A stretch of DNA of 64,000 bases from Sediminicola luteus. GTDB lineage: Bacteria; Bacteroidota; Bacteroidia; Flavobacteriales; Flavobacteriaceae. The stretch is taken from NCBI RefSeq assembly GCF_002514735.1, contig NZ_KZ300476.1, positions 186,001-250,000 on the forward strand, written 5' to 3'. Below the pieces are notes generated by a model. That model was not told the origin of the DNA and did not search any database. It worked only from the letters and a program-made list of their open reading frames with translations. The position numbers and the translations under genes are program-made. The first letter of the stretch is position 1. Every line of letters starts with the position of its first letter. Positions 53,365 through 60,131 of this stretch are shown piece after piece.

Positions 53365-53408
53365 CAAAATTATCGCTACCGATAACCAATACCTTTGACC
53401 TAGATCAA
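53365..53408 (-). promoter_or_regulatory. FNR/DNR-like operator B with -7 box
   Basis: TTGAC-CTAG-ATCAA (53395-53408) and, on the - strand, a perfect TAATTTTG -7 box (53365-53372), centres 33 bp apart. The operator is 45 bases from the start of the exported protein at 53349 and overlaps the stop of the small membrane gene. Confidence 0.75.
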
Positions 53409-53642
53409 AAAATAGGTCTGATTATATACACTATATATGGCGAAAGCAAACCAGACCAAAAGTATGGTCCAATACAATTTCGGATTTTCTTTTCGGTAAA
53501 TGGCTTCTACAAAATGAATCTCGCCACTTATTATGGCATTTAATAAGGCGAGCCACAAAAACAAACCCCAAAACCAAGTCCAATTTAAAATTACTGCCGG
53601 CACCATAAGGGCCAGGGCCAAAAGCGTTTTCCATTTATTCAT
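53400..53642 (-). CDS. Small membrane protein of unknown function
   Basis: 80 residues from the ATG at 53642 (MNKWKTLLALALM) with hydrophobic segments at about 5-30 and 55-78 and a short charged middle (EAIYRKENPKLY). It begins 18 bases after the stop of the ABC-type membrane protein, so both should share operator C. Likely a helper or unrelated small membrane component; I do not recognise a family. Confidence 0.7.
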   Translation of the reverse strand: MNKWKTLLALALMVPAVILNWTWFWGLFLWLALLNAIISGEIHFVEAIYRKENPKLYWTILLVWFAFAIYSVYNQTYFLI

Positions 53643-53660
53643 AAGATACAACAAATAGTA

Positions 53661-54497
53661 TTAGGCATTTTCCAACCGATTCCGTATTTCACGTAAACGG
53701 ATCAACTGCTGGAATACCATGGGTAACATATAAATGCCCTCGGCGAACTCCAACACATAGGTGAGTACCGAAAAAATACTTCCGGCTGTGGCATTGGGCA
53801 TTTGAACCGACATAAACAGGGCAAACACCGCAAGACCAAAAAGTAACAACTCGACCAAACCATAATTCAAGGTATCGAGATCACTCATTTTAACCATCCA
53901 ACGGGCTATAGACCTAAAATGATTAAAAATCGATTTCGGAGCACGGGTGTGTAAAACATCGACCCGTTTTTCCAACTCATCGTTCAAGCCCACATTAAAT
54001 GCGTAAATCCGATTTGTGCTTATACCGTAAATAGCCAAGATCAATATAATACACAGTAAACATCCCAGTGCAATCCACAGATGAAAGGTTGCCAAAAGCA
54101 CAATTGCACCAACCACGCCTATTACCGAAGAAAAGGCCTGAGGTAGATCGTGTTCGAAAAAATCGACTAGCTCTTTAATTAAGGAACTGCGTGCCGTAAT
54201 GGCCGAGATGGTCATTTCACTGCTTCCATTTGCCGTTGCCATATGCGTGGCCGTATTGGCATAAATAGCCGTGTATACCCGAGTATCGTAATACCTCCGG
54301 GCAGTTCCGACCATAAATCCGAAGATATATAAAGCCCCGAACCACCACAAACCTTGGTTATCTCCTTCAAGAAGATCGTTAATGGCCAAACCTAATAACA
54401 AGGGTTGAAAAACCCGGGCCACGTTTTCAAGTACCAACAAAGAAAAAGTAGCGATGATTCGCCACCTATACTCCTTAAAAATAAAGGAAATACCCAT
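53661..54497 (-). CDS. ABC exporter-type six-helix membrane protein without an ATPase domain
   Basis: 278 residues that correspond to the membrane domain of an ABC exporter (Pfam ABC_membrane_3-like), with helices from RWRIIATFSLLVLENVARVF through YVLEFAEGIYMLPMVFQQ. The protein stops after the last helix, at RLENA; neither the frame nor its neighbours supply a nucleotide-binding domain. Stand-alone versions occur in Bacteroidota. It is the first gene behind operator C. Role unknown. Confidence 0.82.
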   Translation of the reverse strand: MGISFIFKEYRWRIIATFSLLVLENVARVFQPLLLGLAINDLLEGDNQGLWWFGALYIFGFMVGTARRYYDTRVYTAIYANTATHMATANGSSEMTISAITARSSLIKELVDFFEHDLPQAFSSVIGVVGAIVLLATFHLWIALGCLLCIILILAIYGISTNRIYAFNVGLNDELEKRVDVLHTRAPKSIFNHFRSIARWMVKMSDLDTLNYGLVELLLFGLAVFALFMSVQMPNATAGSIFSVLTYVLEFAEGIYMLPMVFQQLIRLREIRNRLENA

Positions 54498-54522
54498 AGG
54501 ATCCGCTTTGCTTTTGACATGG

Positions 54523-54566
54523 CAATATTAGTTCACTCTTAACTAACCCCTATTGACTTAGGTCAA
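54523..54566 (-). promoter_or_regulatory. FNR/DNR-like operator C with -7 box
   Basis: TTGAC-TTAG-GTCAA (54553-54566, perfect half-site symmetry) and on the - strand TAATATTG (54523-54530, 7/8 of TAnnTTTG). Their centres are 33 bp apart; the gene starts 55 bases from the operator. Confidence 0.72.
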
Positions 54567-54635
54567 AAAATGATATCGTAAAAATTAAGAGCCTGTTTAA
54601 GTTTCCCCAATCAATTTTGGCCCCATCACCTCTTT

Positions 54636-54679
54636 TTGATTTAGGTCAAAAGTGTGAGACGAACATCGGATTAGTTTTG
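54636..54679 (+). promoter_or_regulatory. FNR/DNR-like operator D with -7 box
   Basis: TTGAT-TTAG-GTCAA (54636-54649) and a perfect TAGTTTTG -7 box (54672-54679), centres 33 bp apart. Transcription would start within a few bases of the ATG at 54685, giving a nearly leaderless message. Confidence 0.75.
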
Positions 54680-54684
54680 CCGGT

Positions 54685-55077
54685 ATGAAAAAGAAAGTTG
54701 TCCTACTCGCCGTTTCCGCGATACTTTTCGCATGCCAAAATCCCATGGAGAAAATCTATGGCACGTGGCAAGTGAAAGATGCATATCATAAGGCCATATA
54801 TCATATCTATAAAACCAATGACTCTGTAATGGCCCGTGTGGTCTATTATAACGATGGCACCCAAATCATAAGGGAAAGTGATCCCGACACCCTTTTCTAT
54901 TTTAAAAACCTTAGGGAAAAAGACGGCCACTTTATTGATGCCCTTTCTGGTGCTACCCATAGTGACCAAGTTCCCGATATCAAAATCGTTCCTAAGGGAA
55001 ACGATAGCTTATTGGTTACCAAACAAATCATGAACAGCCCGACCCAAGAAATCTGGGTTCGCCAAACCACACCATAA
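54685..55077 (+). CDS. Small lipoprotein, lipocalin-like, family unknown
   Basis: 130 residues with a lipoprotein signal (lipobox LFAC, Cys17). The mature part IYGTWQVKDAYHKAIYHIYK starts with the GxW-type strand seen in DUF2147-like proteins, and VVYYNDGTQI plus DALSGATHSDQVPD follow. It resembles the C-terminal domain of the protein at 52789 in layout. First gene of the operon behind operator D; 64 bases before the next lipoprotein. Confidence 0.75.
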   Translation: MKKKVVLLAVSAILFACQNPMEKIYGTWQVKDAYHKAIYHIYKTNDSVMARVVYYNDGTQIIRESDPDTLFYFKNLREKDGHFIDALSGATHSDQVPDIKIVPKGNDSLLVTKQIMNSPTQEIWVRQTTP

Positions 55078-55141
55078 AAGCAATACCAAATTGCTCGAAA
55101 ATCTCAACAAACAAAAACGATAAAACGCAAATCCATTTTAC

Positions 55142-56293
55142 ATGAAAACACCATTTAACCTATTCTTGGTGATTTTTTTGATCACCCTAACCTCATGTAG
55201 TACCGACGATATACGAAACATAGCCGGTAGCAGCGAACCAAAGCCTCAGCCAGGCCAACCCACAGCGGTCGAGCCCGTAGATATCAATAGCAAAGGTTTT
55301 GAGTTAATGCAGAAAATGCAGGGCCATTGGGTAGGCCGTAACTTAGTTATTGCCACCGATTACACTTGGTTCGGATGGGATTATAGGCCCATTTCAGCCT
55401 CCCATACCTTTGGCATACACGAAGGTGGGTCTGCCGGTAACCTTTTCAATTCGTTCTTTGTCAGCAACTTTAAGGGCAAACGCACATTAATGATTAGAAA
55501 TGGCGGGGTTTTAAATGGCATTTACCGCACCAGCTACTTTGTATTGGATAAGGTTGAAAACAATGCCGATAGCGATTACTACCGCTTTGTAGATGCCCGT
55601 GGGGGCGATGGCATCATGTTTATGGAATACCGTTTCCCAAAAGCAACCGACAGCCTTTATTTCAACGCCTATACCAGTAATCTGGGTGACCGCATACCCA
55701 ATAGACATATGACCTTTAGGGCCAAACGTATGCACCCCGAATTGGCACAGGCCGCCGCCGCAGCCACCAACTACCCAAAAAATGAGGTGGAAATCGATTT
55801 TGCCAACGGGTTCGTTGAAGAAAACCTCTATGTAAAAAACGGCCTTACCGAAGCCAACTCGGCGACATTCCTAGCCCAGCAAGAAAACAACGACGTTTTT
55901 GAAATGGCTCCTTTATCGGGCGACCCATACACCATTTTAGACCACCCTTCCCTAAGTATTCTGAATGTAAAGATTGAACGAGGCCAAGTACCGGCCGACA
56001 AAACATTGTTGGTCTATCTCTCTAGGGACCCCTTAACCGATACGGAAGGATTCTATAGCAGCGACCCCGAGGCCTTTAACACCTTATTGCATTTTCCGGT
56101 ACTGACCCAAGGTGAAAATGAATTCTTGTTCACATACATACACCCGGGGGATTATTATGTAACGATTATTGCCGATATGGATGGCGACCTAGCCCCATCT
56201 GAAGGGGATCTAACCCATGCCCAAAGGCCGATAACCATAGCTCCCGAATCAGAAAATGAAATCACCATAACGGATATCACTACAGAAAACTAG
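55142..56293 (+). CDS. Lipoprotein homologous to the N-terminal domain of the fused cytochrome at 50033
   Basis: 383 residues with lipobox LTSC (Cys19). Blocks WFGWDYRPI, GIHEGGSAGNLFN, RNGGVLNGIYRTSYFVLD, RHMTFRAKR and YIHPGDYYVTIIADMDGD correspond one by one to the 50033 protein, which has the same order plus a C-terminal heme domain. Here the frame ends cleanly and the heme domain is a separate lipoprotein 4 bases downstream. Family not recognised; a periplasmic role next to cytochrome c is inferred. Confidence 0.82.
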   Translation: MKTPFNLFLVIFLITLTSCSTDDIRNIAGSSEPKPQPGQPTAVEPVDINSKGFELMQKMQGHWVGRNLVIATDYTWFGWDYRPISASHTFGIHEGGSAGNLFNSFFVSNFKGKRTLMIRNGGVLNGIYRTSYFVLDKVENNADSDYYRFVDARGGDGIMFMEYRFPKATDSLYFNAYTSNLGDRIPNRHMTFRAKRMHPELAQAAAAATNYPKNEVEIDFANGFVEENLYVKNGLTEANSATFLAQQENNDVFEMAPLSGDPYTILDHPSLSILNVKIERGQVPADKTLLVYLSRDPLTDTEGFYSSDPEAFNTLLHFPVLTQGENEFLFTYIHPGDYYVTIIADMDGDLAPSEGDLTHAQRPITIAPESENEITITDITTEN

Positions 56294-56297
56294 ACCC

Positions 56298-56657
56298 ATG
56301 TTAAAAAGAGTATACCTACCATTATTACTAACCGTTCTATTGTCTTTACCCTTTGGTTGTACCACGGCCATTATCGATGATGATGGTGCATTGCCACCCA
56401 TAACGAGGCGTGTAACCTATCAGGCAGATGTAAAACAGATCATGACCAATAATTGTATCACCTGTCATGGTGGACCTGCACCGGATGCCGGATTGGACCT
56501 TACCACCTACGAGCATACCAAAGCTTCGGGCCAAACCGGGCAACTGAGTGGTCGTATGAACAACATCAACAATCCCATGCCCCAAAATGGCCTTTTGTCA
56601 CCGGAAACACGTCAATTGGTCGATAAATGGATTGCCGACGGCTATCCCGAGAATTAA
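56298..56657 (+). CDS. Small mono-heme cytochrome c lipoprotein
   Basis: 119 residues, lipobox PFGC (Cys21). Heme motif CITCHGG (Cys53, Cys56, His57) and NNPMPQNG with a possible Met ligand. VTYQADVKQIMTNNCITCHG matches the heme domain of the 50033 protein closely. It should be the electron-transfer partner of the lipoprotein encoded just before it. Confidence 0.88.
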   Translation: MLKRVYLPLLLTVLLSLPFGCTTAIIDDDGALPPITRRVTYQADVKQIMTNNCITCHGGPAPDAGLDLTTYEHTKASGQTGQLSGRMNNINNPMPQNGLLSPETRQLVDKWIADGYPEN

Positions 56658-56716
56658 AACCAAAACGTCAAGAAGTTCAGGTCAACCCACTAGACTTTTG
56701 GCACAAAACATATACC

Positions 56717-57262
56717 ATGAAAAAAACAATCTTTATAATCGCCTTGCTCTGTTTAGGGCATGTAAAAGCTCAAAAATTCTTTACCAAAACCGGTGAAACC
56801 GAATTTTCGGCTTCTGTCGACACCTTTGAACCCATAGAGGCCAATAACAAAAGTACCACTGCAGTACTGAACATAGAAAACGGACAGTTGGCCGCCCTGT
56901 TGTTCGTAAAGTCGTTCCATTTTGAAGTAGCCCTTATGCAAGAGCATTTTAACGAAAACTACATGGAATCGGATGCGTACCCTAAGGCCACCTTTAAGGG
57001 AACATTACACGGTTTTGACAAAGCCTCACTTGGGAATGATACCAAAGAATTTCCCTTAGAGGGCGAGTTAAGCCTACACGGCGTAACCAAACCATTAAGT
57101 ACCCAAGCTCAGCTTAAAAAAGACGGGAAAACCCTTTGTGTAACGGCAAGTTTCGCGATAAGGCCAGAAGATTTCAATATCAAAATCCCTGGGATCGTGA
57201 GTAAAAAAATCGCTAAATCGGTAACCGTAAAACTGAATTATGTCCTTGTCGAGAAAAAGTAA
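56717..57262 (+). CDS. YceI-family periplasmic lipid-binding-like protein
   Basis: 181 residues from the ATG at 56717, where a signal peptide begins (ends VKAQ); the frame extends upstream but overlaps the cytochrome gene. The YceI barrel shows TGETEFSASVDTFEP, HFNENYMESDAYPKATFKG and GELSLHGVTKPL. YceI proteins bind polyisoprenoids or quinone-like lipids, so a role with the cytochrome beside it is plausible. It overlaps the OB-fold gene by 23 bases. Confidence 0.92.
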   Translation: MKKTIFIIALLCLGHVKAQKFFTKTGETEFSASVDTFEPIEANNKSTTAVLNIENGQLAALLFVKSFHFEVALMQEHFNENYMESDAYPKATFKGTLHGFDKASLGNDTKEFPLEGELSLHGVTKPLSTQAQLKKDGKTLCVTASFAIRPEDFNIKIPGIVSKKIAKSVTVKLNYVLVEKK

Positions 57263-57629
57263 AATCGGACTAGTACTACTAGTATTGGGAATAATAGTGG
57301 CCATTTTCGGATATCGGTACCTATACCAATCGCACGAGACCACTTCTGAAGCCCCCATTGCCTATACCGGCGACGCCCAATCGTTTTCTGAATTGATGCC
57401 TACCGAAGCCCTAGCATGGCATGGCAAGTTCATTCAACTTTCTGGAAAGGTTAGCGGTAGCGACGATAAAGGCTTTACCCTAGACGGGTCTATTTATTGC
57501 CAGTGGGATGAAACCCAAAAACAACAAGAATTACAACTTAACGAAAGCATCACGATTAAAGCCAGGGTCATGGGTTACGATGATCTTTTGGAAGAATTAA
57601 AACTGGATAAAACCATACGAATCAACTAA
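57240..57629 (+). CDS. Membrane-anchored OB-fold (tRNA_anti-like) protein
   Basis: 129 residues: N-terminal membrane helix (about 9-27), then an OB-like fold with LSGKVSGSDDKGFTLDGSIYCQW and ITIKARVMGYDDLLEELKLD, as in the tRNA_anti-like family. In this setting nucleic-acid binding is unlikely because the domain should be in the periplasm. The start lies inside yceI, so translation is coupled. Confidence 0.8.
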   Translation: MSLSRKSKIGLVLLVLGIIVAIFGYRYLYQSHETTSEAPIAYTGDAQSFSELMPTEALAWHGKFIQLSGKVSGSDDKGFTLDGSIYCQWDETQKQQELQLNESITIKARVMGYDDLLEELKLDKTIRIN

Positions 57630-57634
57630 TTCAC

Positions 57635-58483
57635 ATGCGCAAAAACATTATATTATTCGTTTGTCTAGGCCTCGTACAATTTACCATGGGCCAAGAAGAC
57701 CTATTACAGGAACTGGAGGCGGAGACGCAACCCGTCACCTTTCAACAACCCGCCTTTAAGGCCATGAAAATCGGAAACCTCCAATCGACAAAAATTGCCG
57801 AAAAAGGAGACTTATATTTAAACGTCTCGCATAGGTTCGGCGCCTTAAACGATGGGTTAACCACTTTCTTTGGCCTCGACAATGCCAACACCAATATCGA
57901 ATTGGTCTATGGCTTTTTTAAAGGTATGCAGGCCGGTATCTCACGCGAGTCTATTCGAAAGACCTATGCGGGGCATCTAAAAATCAACCTTAAGAAGCAG
58001 TCCGAAAGCTTTCCGGTCAATATCGTGGCCTATGGTGAAGCCAATATTCGTACCGACCTCAGGGAAGAACAATACCCGTTGATGAAATTTGCCGACCGTT
58101 TGAGTTATGCGAGCCAACTTCTTATCTCGCGTAGGTTCAGCAACAAACTTTCCTTAGAGTTGGCACCAACCTATGTTAGGCAAAACCTGGTTCTGGAGCC
58201 TTTTCAAAAACACAATCAAATCGCATTGGGTATGGGTGGGCGCTATAAGTTTAGCAAACGTATGTCGCTCAATGTAGACTATGTGCATAATTTTAACCGG
58301 CATGAAGACTCGGTATTCAATGACCCTCTCACCTTAGGTTTGGATATAGAAACGGGAGGTCATGTTTTCCAATTGTTATTTTCCAATGCCCAGTCGACCT
58401 TGGCCCCGGGGTTTATATCGAATGCGGAGGGACAATGGTTTAAAGAGGTCTATTTCGGTTTTAACGTGGTCCGCGTTTTTTAA
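57635..58483 (+). CDS. DUF5777 family outer-membrane beta-barrel protein
   Basis: 282 residues with a signal peptide (ends TMGQ). The barrel-type sequence has alternating strands (DLYLNVSHRFGAL, NIELVYGFFKGMQAGI, LSLELAPTYVRQNL, MSLNVDYVHNF) and ends in an aromatic residue (FNVVRVF). DUF5777 genes are found with cytochrome c, YceI and OB-fold genes in other Bacteroidota. Last gene of the operon, followed by a terminator. Confidence 0.85.
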   Translation: MRKNIILFVCLGLVQFTMGQEDLLQELEAETQPVTFQQPAFKAMKIGNLQSTKIAEKGDLYLNVSHRFGALNDGLTTFFGLDNANTNIELVYGFFKGMQAGISRESIRKTYAGHLKINLKKQSESFPVNIVAYGEANIRTDLREEQYPLMKFADRLSYASQLLISRRFSNKLSLELAPTYVRQNLVLEPFQKHNQIALGMGGRYKFSKRMSLNVDYVHNFNRHEDSVFNDPLTLGLDIETGGHVFQLLFSNAQSTLAPGFISNAEGQWFKEVYFGFNVVRVF

Positions 58484-58525
58484 GTCAGCCTGAAGTATCC
58501 AAATAAAATTTAGTGTAGCGTGGCT

Positions 58526-58571
58526 ATCCCGGGAGGTAAAAGGTGTATCCTTGAGCTTTCCGGGATTTTTT
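58526..58571 (+). terminator. Rho-independent terminator of the cytochrome-YceI-DUF5777 operon
   Basis: An 11-bp stem starting ATCCCGG and closing CCGGGAT (two inner G-U pairs), with a 19-base loop, is followed by six T residues. It begins 43 bases after the DUF5777 stop. Confidence 0.75.
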
Positions 58572-58592
58572 CGTTACTACTTCTGGTGCCAT

Positions 58593-59159
58593 TTAAGCCT
58601 TGCCGGCCCTGATTCTACTCAAGGTTTCTTGGCTAATGCCCAGCATAGAGGCGATGTGCCCCAAGTTTGCGCGTTGGGTTACTTCAGGAAACACATAAGT
58701 AAGTAATTCATATTTTTCTTTGGCCGTATACAGAAAATAACCTTTATAAAACTCATCGATATGGGAGGTGGCCTCTTCCATGGTCAAACGCCCAAACCGC
58801 TCAAGTTCGGGGTAGGCCAAATACAACTCTTGCCATTGGTCATAAGTCAAAGAACATAAAACGGCATCTTCAATGGCCTCTAAATATTCACTCGAAGGCT
58901 CCCTTTGAATATAACTATACCAAGGAATGGCCAAATTACCGTCTAAATAGATCCAATAGGTAATATCTTTTCCCTTTTGATAGAAATAGGTTCGCAAAGT
59001 ACCTTTTGCCACGAAATACATACGGCGGCAAATTTTACCTTCTTCCAATAGCACGGTACCTTTAGGCACTTCTATTTGTTCGCCAATACGTCTAATTTCC
59101 TGTTCTGCCTCAGGGCTTAGGGTGATGTAGGTTTTGATATAATCTATCAGGGGGGTCAT
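58593..59159 (-). CDS. Crp/Fnr family regulator, candidate controller of the TTGAY-N4-RTCAA sites
   Basis: 188 residues from the ATG at 59159 (the frame opens at 59192). Cyclic-nucleotide-binding fold at about 20-130 (VPKGTVLLEEGKICRRMYFVAKG has the PKG-turn, in parts), HTH at about 155-185. The recognition helix SQETLSRIR has Glu178, Ser181 and Arg182, the same E-x-x-S-R spacing as the FNR residues that read TTGAT. The protein has few Cys residues, so it lacks an FNR-type iron-sulfur cluster and would sense by another means. This is the best candidate in the window, but the motif is also common in Bacteroidota Crp-type proteins. Confidence 0.85.
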   Translation of the reverse strand: MTPLIDYIKTYITLSPEAEQEIRRIGEQIEVPKGTVLLEEGKICRRMYFVAKGTLRTYFYQKGKDITYWIYLDGNLAIPWYSYIQREPSSEYLEAIEDAVLCSLTYDQWQELYLAYPELERFGRLTMEEATSHIDEFYKGYFLYTAKEKYELLTYVFPEVTQRANLGHIASMLGISQETLSRIRAGKA

Positions 59160-59173
59160 GCTTAGGTTTTTAA

Positions 59174-59203
59174 CAAAATTAAGCATAATCATTTCAAACC
59201 AAA
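59174..59203 (-). promoter_or_regulatory. Promoter of the Crp/Fnr gene
   Basis: On the - strand TTTG (59200-59203) is followed after 18 bases by TAATTTTG (59174-59181), a match at all 12 consensus positions. The start codon lies 14 bases after the -7 box. Confidence 0.65.
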
Positions 59204-59239
59204 CCTTATCTCAAAAAAACAGGACCAAGAACAAAAGGA

Positions 59240-60127
59240 TTAAAATTTTAACTTGCCACCCATATCCCAAAGTCCCCAGTGGGCCCCGACATCACCTTCG
59301 TCCCCAACCTTCCAGGCTTCGTCAAAGGCAGAAAAATAGTAGACCTCTACCTCATCTTCGACACTCCATTTTTGGGTGTTTACAAAATACTTCAGGTAAT
59401 TGGTAAAACTGGGAAAAGCGCCCTCTAAGGAGGTGCCTTTACTGGGCCAACCCGTTTCGCTTATAATTACCTTTTTCCCGTTTGCGACCCGTTGTGCCTG
59501 ACGGAACATATCCTTCATATATAACAAGGCATAGTCATGATCACAGCCTTCCCAAAATGGATAACAATTCGCAAAAATCACATCGCATGCCGCTGTAATA
59601 CGGGGTCGCTCGGTAAACTCGTAATAAGCATCTACGTAACCTACTTGAATATGCGGAATGGCCTCTTTCACCCTATGTATATATTCCAATAAATGATTTT
59701 CGGTTAGGTCTCCGCGGTACATGACCTCATTGCCAACGGCCGCCAGATCTACAAAACCTGCCTTGGCCAAGGCTACCAAACCTTCTATTTCGGCTTCGTT
59801 TTTCTCTAAATCGGGCCCGAGCCAAGACCCAACCAAGGTTTGTAAGCCCATCTCTTTTGCCAATTCAGGTATATATTCATTGCCCTCAGTACATGAAAAC
59901 GAGCGAATGGCCTTAGTAAACGGCACTAGGGGCGCCAACCGTTCACGAATGGCCTCTTTATCTAAAACATCTCCTGGTTGCTGACCCATTACATACGGGC
60001 TAAAACAGAGACCATGCACTCCATTTTCCAAGGTTTTCCGTGCCAATTCTTGAAGTCCTTCCTCCGAAAGTCCAGCATATTCGTTTCTGGCCAAGGCCAA
60101 AAAGCGTTCTTTCCTATTCGATGACAT
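59240..60127 (-). CDS. Cytoplasmic GH17 glycoside hydrolase
   Basis: 295 residues without a signal peptide, so cytoplasmic. GH17 family (beta-1,3-glucan-active enzymes and transglycosidases): the acid/base Glu134 is in AAVGNEVMYRG, the nucleophile Glu224 in IISETGWPSKG, and the C-terminal WGLWDMGGKLKF is typical. Closely similar to the C-terminal half of the fusion protein upstream (NGVHGLCFSPY against KGMYGICFSPY), which suggests duplication. It is 4 bases after that gene. Intracellular processing of laminarin-type oligosaccharides is likely. Confidence 0.9.
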   Translation of the reverse strand: MSSNRKERFLALARNEYAGLSEEGLQELARKTLENGVHGLCFSPYVMGQQPGDVLDKEAIRERLAPLVPFTKAIRSFSCTEGNEYIPELAKEMGLQTLVGSWLGPDLEKNEAEIEGLVALAKAGFVDLAAVGNEVMYRGDLTENHLLEYIHRVKEAIPHIQVGYVDAYYEFTERPRITAACDVIFANCYPFWEGCDHDYALLYMKDMFRQAQRVANGKKVIISETGWPSKGTSLEGAFPSFTNYLKYFVNTQKWSVEDEVEVYYFSAFDEAWKVGDEGDVGAHWGLWDMGGKLKF

Positions 60128-60131
60128 CGCC

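Noticed and set aside
55142-56657. Frameshift or pseudogene splitting a 50033-like protein
   Set aside because: Each half has its own start and lipobox, and the first ends with a natural stop, so they are two intact genes.
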